Source of the DNA: GCA-020352575 sp964600365
Lineage (GTDB): Bacteria; Actinomycetota; Acidimicrobiia; Spongiisociales; JAENVV01
Length of the DNA: 64,000 bases
Assembly: GCA_964600365.1 (NCBI GenBank)
Contig: CAZRJG010000002.1
Coordinates: forward strand, 41,373 to 105,372
Reading direction: 5' to 3'
The notes under the pieces were generated by a model that was given only the letters and a program-made list of their open reading frames with translations, was not told where the DNA came from and ran no database searches. Positions 8,188 through 14,705 of this stretch are shown in pieces. The position numbers and the translations under genes are program-made. Within the stretch, counting starts at the first letter, position 1. Each line of letters starts with the position of its first letter.

Positions 8188-8469
8188 TCAGGCGACCTCG
8201 AGGAACCGGCGGATCGCCTCACGGATGATCTCGCTGGTGGTGGTGTGCTCGGCTTCGGCGCGCGCTTCGATCGCAGCTCGCAGTTCGGGGTCGATGCGGA
8301 CCGGCACGACGTCGGCCGGACCCGATCCCATCGGAGGCCGACCCCGGCGCCGGGTCTTGAGGGCTTCGACGTCGTATTCGGTCTCGGCGACCTCGTTGGC
8401 GAGTGCGTCGATCTCCTCGTCGGTGAGGGTGCGGCCGCTGCGCGTGCGATGGGTCTTCGCTTCCGTCAT
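8188..8469 (-). CDS. Ribbon-helix-helix (CopG-like) antitoxin
   Basis: A 93-residue protein whose C-terminal third is a ribbon-helix-helix DNA-binding motif: the strand VVPVRIDPELRAAIEARA followed by helix TTTSEIIREAIRRFLE. The N-terminal part is charged and probably wraps the partner toxin (TDEEIDALANEVAETEYDV), with an Arg-rich GRPP linker. Its ATG overlaps the stop of the upstream toxin gene as ATGA, giving a toxin-first order. RHH antitoxins usually repress their own operon; the AT-rich palindrome at the promoter (8730-8745) is a good operator candidate. The pair lies inside the tRNA-Pro element and probably stabilised it. Confidence 0.75.
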   Translation of the reverse strand: MTEAKTHRTRSGRTLTDEEIDALANEVAETEYDVEALKTRRRGRPPMGSGPADVVPVRIDPELRAAIEARAEAEHTTTSEIIREAIRRFLEVA

Positions 8470-8729
8470 GGCATGTCCTCCCTGGTCTGCGGGAGCAAGT
8501 CGTAGAAGGTCGGTCGGAGCGGCATGGCGTGGATCACCAGATTGATGTCGTCGGCGAGTTCGAGCCAGATGATCTCCAGCAGATTGCCAGCTCGGTCGGG
8601 TCCGATGGCAAGGGCTTTGGGTGGGTCTGCGTCGGGGTCGAGGTCGATAATGGTGATGGCATGGTCGAGGGCGTGGAGGATGGCGGCATCGTCGATACCG
8701 TGCTTGCGGGCCGACCGGTGGATCTCCAC
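8466..8729 (-). CDS. Putative toxin of a toxin-antitoxin pair
   Basis: An 87-residue protein starting VEIHRSARKHGIDD and containing IGPDRAGNLLEIIWLE and VIHAMPLRPTFYDLLP. I recognise this pattern as a small protein commonly encoded next to CopG/RHH antitoxins in Actinomycetota, possibly BrnT- or RelE-like in fold, but I cannot name a family. GTG 8729 is preferred to the longer frame (to 8930) because a TACAAT -10 lies 8 bases upstream and the extension crosses the promoter with atypical composition. The stop overlaps the antitoxin ATG. The enzymatic activity is inferred only from context. Confidence 0.6.
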   Translation of the reverse strand: MEIHRSARKHGIDDAAILHALDHAITIIDLDPDADPPKALAIGPDRAGNLLEIIWLELADDINLVIHAMPLRPTFYDLLPQTREDMP

Positions 8730-8745
8730 ATCACAATATTGTAAT
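8730..8745 (-). promoter_or_regulatory. Palindromic operator overlapping the -10 of the toxin-antitoxin operon
   Basis: The core ACAATATTGT (8733-8742) is a perfect 10-bp palindrome; extended to 8730-8745 it has one mismatched pair. The minus-strand TACAAT (8743-8738) inside it is a good -10 located 8 bases before the toxin GTG. It is conspicuously AT-rich for this genome. Autorepression by the RHH antitoxin is inferred. Confidence 0.55.
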
Positions 8746-8892
8746 ACGAAAGTCAGGTGAAGGGAACCGACTGTCTGACATCGCTGGGGGATACGCCTAC
8801 GTGTCAGCGTGTCGCCTGCGGCCGATCCTGGAAGTGCCGTTCCCGGGTGCTTTGCGGAATGTGCGATATGGCACCGTATTTGGTGTTCTGGG

Positions 8893-9288
8893 CTACTCGG
8901 CGAGGTCGATGGTTCCGTCGCGTCGGCCACCTTCGGAGAAGGTTCGGAATCCGATCAGGGCCATGAGGAACCAGACGGCGCCGATGAGCAGTTCGAGGCC
9001 TAGCTCCCCGAACGCCCCAGACGAGATCCCGTTTGTGAGCAGGTCCCGCGTACCGAGGAGTCCGTGGTGGAGCGGAAGTAGGTTGGCGATCTGTTGCACC
9101 CATTCGGGAAAGACCTCGGTGGCGACGTTGACGCCGCCGATGGCGACGAGGGTGTAGAAGACGAAGTTGAAGAGGATGTTGCCGATGCGGAGGCGTCGGA
9201 TGCTGATCGCGGCGAGGAAGAGGCCGAGCCCGTAGGAGCCGAGAGCGACGGCGATGAGGCCGACCGGCAGAAGCCACCAGTGGCCGGC
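8893..9288 (-). pseudogene. ABC-2 type transporter permease, C-terminal fragment
   Basis: An open frame of about 131 codons encodes the last part of an ABC-2 permease: helices around LPVGLIAVALGSYGLGLFLAAISI and NILFNFVFYTLVAIGG, then the family motif NLLPLHHGLLGTRDLL, a last helix (LELLIGAVWFLMALIGF) and a short tail. No plausible start exists before a TGA at 9289-9291, and about half of a normal permease is missing. The break coincides with the start of integrase homology on the opposite strand, so a deletion or rearrangement fused the two genes. A partner ATPase is absent. Confidence 0.7.
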
Positions 9289-10001
9289 TCAACGCCGCCG
9301 TGCTCGACGATCGGATCGCCCGGTCACCCTGTCGGGGCATTCGGCTGCCGGCCATCCAACCGACCGACCGGCCCGTGCTCACGGCTTCCCAGTTGGCGGA
9401 TCTCACTGAGGCGCTGGGACCCGACTACGGGCTGATGGTGCATCTCGGGGCGGTGCTCGGGCTGCGGTGGGGTGAATGCGCCGGACTCCGCATCGGTCGG
9501 ATCGACTTCGACCGAGCGACCGTCGCCATCACCGAACAGGTCACCCGGGGCGCCGGAGGCCGCTCGGTCCTCGGGCCACCCAAGTCCCAGGCCGCCCGCA
9601 GGACCCTGGCCGCACCGCCGGTGCTCACAGATCTCATCGCCGAGCACCTCGAGCGTCGGGGGCTCACAACCAGAGACACCCATGCCTTCCTGTTCGCCGG
9701 CTTGGACGGTGGACACCTCGACTACTCGAACTGGCTGCACCGAATCTGGTATCCCGCCCGCCAACAAGCCGGTGTCGAGTGGGCCCAATTCCACGACCTC
9801 CGCCGAGCAAACGCCACCGGACTCGTCCTCGAAGGCATCGACCTCAAGACCGCCCAAACCCGACTCGGGCACACCGACCCGAGGCTGACACTCGGCATCT
9901 ACGCCCAAGCCAGCACCGAAGCCGACCGCCACGCCGCCGAACGACTCGGCGACCGATTCCTCCCGAAACGGGACCACGACAACGGAAGAGGCCTTATCTG
10001 A
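9285..10001 (+). pseudogene. Tyrosine integrase, N-terminally truncated
   Basis: The catalytic domain of a phage/ICE-type tyrosine recombinase. Counting from the GTG at 9300, the catalytic residues are all present: Arg56 (LRWGE), Lys95 (PPKSQ), His165 and Arg168 (FHDLRR), His191 (RLGHTD) and Tyr201 (GIYAQ). The N-terminal arm-binding and core-binding domains, normally ~150 residues, are missing: homology starts abruptly near RLNAAVLDD at 9285, where the permease fragment on the other strand ends. The stop lies within the first arm-type repeat and about 80 bases from the tRNA-Pro 3' end, as expected for an integrase beside its own att site. Activity is unlikely without the missing domains. Confidence 0.8.
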
Positions 10002-10023
10002 CGCGCGATGGACGCGCGATGGA
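10001..10023 (+). repeat. Arm-type direct repeats, right end of element
   Basis: Two tandem copies of ACGCGCGATGG plus A, identical to 8154-8176 and starting on the last base of the integrase stop codon. Position and orientation fit integrase arm sites flanking the core site. Confidence 0.65.
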
Positions 10024-10041
10024 AACCCCTCCCAAACCAGC

Positions 10042-10063
10042 GGGCCGCCCCGAAGGGCGGCCC
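10042..10063 (-). terminator. UUCG-loop terminator of tRNA-Pro
   Basis: On the minus strand GGGCCGCCC and GGGCGGCCC flank a TTCG tetraloop, 17 bases after the CCA end of tRNA-Pro. A weak T-containing stretch (GGTTTGGG) follows. Confidence 0.7.
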
Positions 10064-10079
10064 TGACCTGGGGTTTCTC

Positions 10080-10156
10080 TGGTCGGGACGGTGGGATTTG
10101 AACCCACGACCTCAGCGTCCCGAACGCTGCGCGCTGCCAAACTGCGCCACGTCCCG
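10080..10156 (-). tRNA. tRNA-Pro(CGG), CCA encoded
   Basis: Folds as a standard 77-base tRNA: acceptor CGGGACG/CGTCCCG, D stem GCGC/GCGC, anticodon stem CAGCG/CGCTG with loop TTCGGGA (anticodon CGG), T arm GTGGG-TTCAAAT-CCCAC, discriminator A and encoded CCA (10083-10080). It is the integration target of the adjacent element. The 3' 45 bases were probably supplied by the element and the original host end displaced to 8015-8059. Confidence 0.95.
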
Positions 10157-10201
10157 ATCGGGTGCGTGAGGATAGGACGCGCGACAGCCCAAACGGAACC
10201 G

Positions 10202-11458
10202 TCAGGCGGGTCGCACGACACGGATCGTGGCGATCCGGTTCCGATCCATGTGGTCCACGACGAGCTCGATGTCACCGATCGCCACCTGATCACCCGGCTC
10301 GGGGATCGACCCGTGCTCGGCGAGGAAGAGGCCGGCGAGCGTGGCGTACGGACCGTCGGGCAGCACCTCACCAATTGCCTCAGCGACCGCGTCGAAGGGG
10401 ATGCGTCCATCGGCGAGCCACAGGTCCTCCCCTACGGCCACGATGCTCGGGCTCCCGGGGTCGAACTCATCACGGAGGTCACCGATCAACTCGCCGACGA
10501 GGTCCTTGGGGGTGATGAGGCCGTCGAACCCACCGTGCTCGTCCAGCACGATCGCGTACCCGATCCGCCGAACGCGGAAATCGCGGAGTGCATCGAGGAG
10601 CGCCGCCGACTCGGGGACGAACTGGGGGGTGCGAACGAGTGAGCGCAACTCCGTGGAGGACACGTCGGGGCCGAGCCGGAGGACGTCCTTGACGTAGAGC
10701 ACACCCACGAGGTCATCGAGCGATCCCTCCTCGGCCAGGACAGGGAACCGGGAGTGTCCCGTCTCGGCCACGACCTGCCTGATCGCCTCGACATCGAGTG
10801 GGAGGCGAAGGGACACGACGTCGACGCGGGGGGTCATGACCTCCCGCACGGGACGATCGGCGGCTGCGAAGAGCGCATCGATGATCTGGTGGGTGTGCTC
10901 CCCGATCCCTCCCACCGCGAGGCCCATCGCCGCGAGGGCCCGGATGTCGTCCTCGGTCACCTCCGGTGCATCCCTACGGATCCCCCACCGCGTCGGGCGG
11001 AGGAGCCCGCGGCTCACCCCCATGAACACACGGGAGACCGGGGTCAGGATGCGTCGGAGCCAGTACAGGGGGATCGAGGCGAACAGCCCATACGACTCCG
11101 GGTCGCGGGAGGCCATGGTCTTGGGCGTGATCTCACCGAGGACGAGGATCACCGCCGTCATCCCGAACGTGGCAAGGATTGGGCCGAGTGGCTCCCCGAC
11201 GAGTTCCGTGGCGAGCACCGTCGCGATCGTTGCGGCGAGGATGTTCACGAAGTTGTTCGCTACGAGGATCGTGCCGATCGTCCCCTCGGCGTCGTCCGAC
11301 AACGCTGCGAGCCGCTCGCCGCGCCGGCCATTGCTGCGCAACTGGTCGAGACGCTCGCGAGGGATCGCGACGACTGCGGTCTCCGAACCCGAGAGGAACC
11401 CCGAGGCAATGAAGCAGAGCCCGAGGACGGCGACGAGCCCGAGTTGGGTGGGGGTCAC
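10202..11458 (-). CDS. CNNM/CorC-type membrane protein with CBS pair (hemolysin family)
   Basis: A 418-residue protein of the HlyC/CorC/CNNM family, involved in Mg2+ or other divalent-cation efflux in characterised members. Residues ~1-170 are the DUF21 transmembrane domain: GFLSGSETAVVAI, the ANNFVNILAATIATVLA helix and LGEITPKTMA. Next comes a pair of CBS domains (VREVMTPRVDVVSL; FVPESAALLDALRDF) with LDEHGGFDGLITPKDLVGELIGDL, and last a CorC_HlyC domain of ~80 residues (WLADGRIPFDAVAEAIG). GTG 11458 starts one base after the stop of the response regulator gene, so the two are co-transcribed. The transported ion is not determined by the sequence. Confidence 0.9.
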   Translation of the reverse strand: MTPTQLGLVAVLGLCFIASGFLSGSETAVVAIPRERLDQLRSNGRRGERLAALSDDAEGTIGTILVANNFVNILAATIATVLATELVGEPLGPILATFGMTAVILVLGEITPKTMASRDPESYGLFASIPLYWLRRILTPVSRVFMGVSRGLLRPTRWGIRRDAPEVTEDDIRALAAMGLAVGGIGEHTHQIIDALFAAADRPVREVMTPRVDVVSLRLPLDVEAIRQVVAETGHSRFPVLAEEGSLDDLVGVLYVKDVLRLGPDVSSTELRSLVRTPQFVPESAALLDALRDFRVRRIGYAIVLDEHGGFDGLITPKDLVGELIGDLRDEFDPGSPSIVAVGEDLWLADGRIPFDAVAEAIGEVLPDGPYATLAGLFLAEHGSIPEPGDQVAIGDIELVVDHMDRNRIATIRVVRPA

Positions 11459-11459
11459 G

Positions 11460-11828
11460 TCAGACCGACGACCCCGCGGGGATCGCGGCGCGGAGCTCCT
11501 GGGCAGTGAACGGCTTCGTCACCCATGCGTCGGCACCCGACCGATCGGCGAGGAAGCGATCAGCGGCACGATCGAGCAGGAGGACGAGGGGCGCCTCGGC
11601 GAGCTGGTTGGCAGCGATGGCATCCTTGCAGGCCCGCACCACGGCCATACCCCCCATGGAGCCGACCTGGAGGTCGATGACGATCGCCTCGGGAGCCACT
11701 TCTGCGGCTCGGCTCACGGCGGCGCGCGGATCGGACTCGGTCACGATCGAGCGGCGCGGCCCTGAGAGGGCCGCCTCGACATCGTTTCGCACCCAGTCGT
11801 CATCGGCGATGAGGAGCACAGTGGCCAT
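11460..11828 (-). CDS. Single-domain response regulator (receiver)
   Basis: A 122-residue stand-alone receiver. It begins MATVLLIADDDWVRNDVEAAL, with the acidic pair DDD, the phosphoacceptor in AIVIDLQVG (Asp near residue 52), and the conserved Lys in DAWVTKPFTAQEL. There is no output domain, so it would act by protein-protein contact or as a phosphate sink. No histidine kinase is adjacent. A TACCCT on the minus strand (11838-11843) lies 9 bases before the ATG. It is followed one base after its stop by the CNNM/CorC gene, hinting at control of cation transport, but that link is inference from the operon only. Confidence 0.85.
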   Translation of the reverse strand: MATVLLIADDDWVRNDVEAALSGPRRSIVTESDPRAAVSRAAEVAPEAIVIDLQVGSMGGMAVVRACKDAIAANQLAEAPLVLLLDRAADRFLADRSGADAWVTKPFTAQELRAAIPAGSSV

Positions 11829-11936
11829 GGGGTCCAGAGGGTAGCGCCCGGGAACGACGACCGATCGAGCAGGAACAGCACGAGCCCTACGAACGGACCT
11901 CCGTACGCCTCCCGGATGCGCACTACCCTCATAGAG

Positions 11937-13343
11937 GTGATCGACACGGATGGGCGCCCCGGGGAGGCTTGTGGCGTCTTCGGCGCCTGGGCCCCGGGCG
12001 GACAGGCAAGCCTCCTCACCTACTTCGGGCTCTTCGCCCTCCAACACCGCGGCCAGGAGAGCGCAGGCATCTGCGCCTCGAACGGAGAGACCGCAACGGT
12101 CTTCAAGGAGCTCGGCCTCGTTCCGCAGGTCTTCGACGAGCAGGTGCTTGCAGGCCTCGAGGGGCACATGGCGATCGGCCACACTCGCTACTCCACGACC
12201 GGCTCCCCCAAGTGGGCGAACGCCCAGCCGGTGTTCCGCCAGGTCGGCAACCGCTCCCTCGCACTCGGCCACAACGGGAACCTCACCAACACCGTCGACC
12301 TCGCCGCCGAGGCGGGGCTCGCAGACGTCACCGACACCGAGGTGCTCATCGAGCTCCTTGCCCGGAAGGCAGACCAGTTCGGACCCGAGTTCGAGCTGGA
12401 CCAGGCGCTCGCAGGCATCCTCTCCCGTGTGCAGGGTGCGTTCTCGCTCGTCGTCATGGACCAACGCACCCTCGTGGGCGTGCGCGATCCGAACGGGTTC
12501 CGTCCCCTCTGTCTCGGCTCCCTCGAGGACGGCGGGTGGGTGCTCGCCTCCGAGACGGCGGCACTCGACATCGTCGGGGCAACCTTCGTCCGTGAGTTGG
12601 GACCCGGCGAGATGGTCGTCATCGACGAGAAGGGCGTCCGCAGCCTCTGCTTCGCCGAACCGACCCCTCGCCTCTGCGTCTTCGAGTTCGTGTACTTCGC
12701 CCGCCCCGACTCGCGGCTCCACGGCCGGGACATCCATGGCAGCCGTCAGGAGATGGGACGGATCCTCGCCGCCGAGCAACCCGTCGATGCCGACGTCGTG
12801 GTACCCGTCCCCGAGTCGGGCATCCCTGCCGCCCAAGGGTTCTCCGCCGCCTCGGGCATCCCCTACGCAGACGGGCTCGTGAAGAACCGCTACGTCGGGC
12901 GCACGTTCATCGAGCCCACGCAGTTGCTCAGGGACCGCGGCATTCGCGTCAAACTCAACCCGATCCGTTCGACGCTCGAGGGAAAGCGGGTCGTCCTCGT
13001 CGACGACTCGATCGTCCGGGGGTCCACCACCCAGAAACTCGTCGCCATGGTCCGCCAGGCCGGAGCCGCCGAGGTGCACCTCCGCATCTCGTCACCGCCC
13101 TACAAGCACCCCTGCTTCTACGGGATGGACACGTCCGACGCATCCAAGCTGCTCGCAGCGCGCATGGACGTCGACGAGATCGCAGCGCATATCGACGCCG
13201 ACACCCTCGGCTACCTCAGCCTGTCCGGCCTCCTCGACGCAACCGGTTCGGCCGAGGAGGGATTCTGCACCGCGTGCCTCTCGGGGGTGTATCCCACCGA
13301 AATCCCCGACGGGCTCACCAAGCACAGCCTCGAACTCGCATGA
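11937..13343 (+). CDS. purF: Amidophosphoribosyltransferase
   Basis: The first committed enzyme of purine synthesis (PRPP + Gln to phosphoribosylamine). It has an N-terminal Ntn glutaminase beginning at the processed cysteine (EA|CGVFGAW), the GHTRYSTTG and ALGHNGNLTN motifs, and a C-terminal PRTase loop (VVLVDDSIVRGSTT). Cysteines in RLCVFE, HPCFYGMD and CTACLSG match the [4Fe-4S] Bacillus-type enzyme. I prefer GTG 11937, which leaves an 11-residue propeptide and lies 7 bases after a TACCCT -10 (11924-11929); the ATG at 11916 is the alternative and gives an 18-residue propeptide. The 3' end overlaps purM by ATGA. Confidence 0.95.
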   Translation: MIDTDGRPGEACGVFGAWAPGGQASLLTYFGLFALQHRGQESAGICASNGETATVFKELGLVPQVFDEQVLAGLEGHMAIGHTRYSTTGSPKWANAQPVFRQVGNRSLALGHNGNLTNTVDLAAEAGLADVTDTEVLIELLARKADQFGPEFELDQALAGILSRVQGAFSLVVMDQRTLVGVRDPNGFRPLCLGSLEDGGWVLASETAALDIVGATFVRELGPGEMVVIDEKGVRSLCFAEPTPRLCVFEFVYFARPDSRLHGRDIHGSRQEMGRILAAEQPVDADVVVPVPESGIPAAQGFSAASGIPYADGLVKNRYVGRTFIEPTQLLRDRGIRVKLNPIRSTLEGKRVVLVDDSIVRGSTTQKLVAMVRQAGAAEVHLRISSPPYKHPCFYGMDTSDASKLLAARMDVDEIAAHIDADTLGYLSLSGLLDATGSAEEGFCTACLSGVYPTEIPDGLTKHSLELA

Positions 13344-14350
13344 CGTCGAAGGCGTACCAGAGCGCCGGTGTGGACACCGCTGCGGCGGACCGCCTCGTCG
13401 AGCGCATCGGACCCGCCGTCACCGCCACCTGGGGTGACCGCGTCGTCGGCGGATTCGGCGGGTTCGCCGCTGGCATCAGGATCCCCGATGGGTACCGGGA
13501 CCCGGTCCTCATGCTCTCCACCGACGGCGTGGGGACGAAACTCGAACTGGCCCGGGCGCTGCAGCGATTCGACACCGTGGGCCACGACCTCGTTGCGATG
13601 TGCGTCGATGACCTCGCCGCCGTCGGTGCCGAACCGGTGGCCTTCGTGGACTACGTGGCCGTCGGCGCGCTCGACGGTAACCGGGAGGCCGCACTCGTGT
13701 CCGGCATCGCCGATGCCTGCGCGATCGCAGGCTGTGCCCTCGTCGGTGGGGAGACGGCCGAGCATCCGGGGGTCATGGGTGCCGACCAGTTCGACCTCGC
13801 CGGCACCGCGCTCGGCGTCGTCGAGGCGGACGGCCGACTCCACCCCGGCCTCGTGCAGGACGGGGACGTGCTCATCGGCGTCGATTCGCCCAACCTGCGC
13901 TCGAACGGTTTCTCCCTCGTGCGCCGGATCCTGGAGTCATCGGGCGACGACCCCCACATCGACGGCGTCCCGGCGCTCGAGGTGCTCCTCGAACCCTCCG
14001 TGATCTACGCGCCGGCTGCGGTGCGAGCCGCCCGCCTCGACGGGGTGCACGGCCTCGTGCATGTCACGGGCGGTGGCCTTCCGGGCAACGTTCCGCGTGT
14101 ACTCCCCGATGGCCTCGGGGCAACGATCGATCGGGGTGCATGGACGCCGCCGACGGTCTTCTCCTGGCTCGCGTCCGAGGGCCACCTTTCGGAAACGGAC
14201 CTCCTCGGCGCTTTCAACATGGGCATCGGCTTCGTCGCAGTCGCGACCCAGGCAGCGGCCGACGAGGTCGCCGCGGTTTTCGCAGGCGAGGGACATCCTG
14301 CACGGGTGATCGGGCGGGTCGGGACGGGTAGCTCGCTCACGATCTCCTGA
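13340..14350 (+). CDS. purM: Phosphoribosylformylglycinamidine cyclo-ligase (AIR synthetase)
   Basis: A 336-residue ATP-dependent enzyme making aminoimidazole ribotide in purine synthesis. Seen are YQSAGVDTAAADRLVERI at the N-terminus, the STDGVGTKLELA loop, CVDDLAAVGAEPVAFVDY, GCALVGGETAEHPGVM and the C-terminal VTGGGLPGNVPRVLP and FNMGIGFV motifs. All are standard for PurM. The ATG overlaps the purF stop (ATGA), so the pair is translated together. Other pur genes are not in the window. The length is normal for the family. Confidence 0.95.
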   Translation: MTSKAYQSAGVDTAAADRLVERIGPAVTATWGDRVVGGFGGFAAGIRIPDGYRDPVLMLSTDGVGTKLELARALQRFDTVGHDLVAMCVDDLAAVGAEPVAFVDYVAVGALDGNREAALVSGIADACAIAGCALVGGETAEHPGVMGADQFDLAGTALGVVEADGRLHPGLVQDGDVLIGVDSPNLRSNGFSLVRRILESSGDDPHIDGVPALEVLLEPSVIYAPAAVRAARLDGVHGLVHVTGGGLPGNVPRVLPDGLGATIDRGAWTPPTVFSWLASEGHLSETDLLGAFNMGIGFVAVATQAAADEVAAVFAGEGHPARVIGRVGTGSSLTIS

Positions 14351-14705
14351 TCAGAGCAGAGCTGCTCGAGCCAGGCCGTGAATCCGTCGTCGAGGCTCAC
14401 GAGTTCGGCCACCGTTGACCTCTTGGTCACGACTCCGTCCCGTTCGATCGTGCCCCCGCCTCCGCCGGTGAGCTCGAGTGTGCCGCCGCCGAGAGGGCCC
14501 CAGACGCCGAGCCCGACCTGGATCGAGGCTCGACCCGGTGGGAAGGAGTTCTTGGCCCAGCTCCTCCTCTGCTGAGCGCCAGTCCGTCGTGCTCCATGGG
14601 AACCGCTCGCCGGTCGGCTCGCCTGGTACACCGGGTGGCGCGCTCGCCCTCAGGGTCCGCGCCGTGGGCGGAACGGTCGCGTACGCGCAGGAGATGGGTG
14701 CCGAC
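14351..14705 (-). other. Unassigned stretch, possible frameshifted gene remnant
   Basis: No intact gene fits the 355 bases between purM and the Lnt-like gene. On the minus strand the third-position GC bias typical of coding sequence appears in one frame in the upstream half (FPWSTTDWRSAEEELG) and in another frame in the downstream half (VGLGVWGPLGGGTLEL, then TVAELVSLDDGFTAWLEQ). The second frame runs into purM without a stop of its own. This looks like a decayed gene with a frameshift near 14540-14570 and a lost 3' end, but I recognise no family and it could be chance composition. Confidence 0.25.

Larger units (their letters stand above)
8015..10124. mobile_element. Decayed integrative element inserted in tRNA-Pro(CGG)
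   Basis: A 2.1-kb segment is bounded by two copies of the last 45 bases of a tRNA-Pro gene including CCA (8015-8059 and 10080-10124, 43/45 identical). The intact tRNA is on the right and the integrase lies immediately inside that end, the usual layout for tyrosine-recombinase elements. Identical 23-bp arm-type repeats lie just inside both ends (8154-8176, 10001-10023). Cargo is a toxin-antitoxin pair and a fragment of an ABC-2 permease. The integrase lacks its N-terminal domains, so the element is probably immobile on its own. The repeats begin at the anticodon loop, a common crossover site. Confidence 0.85.
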
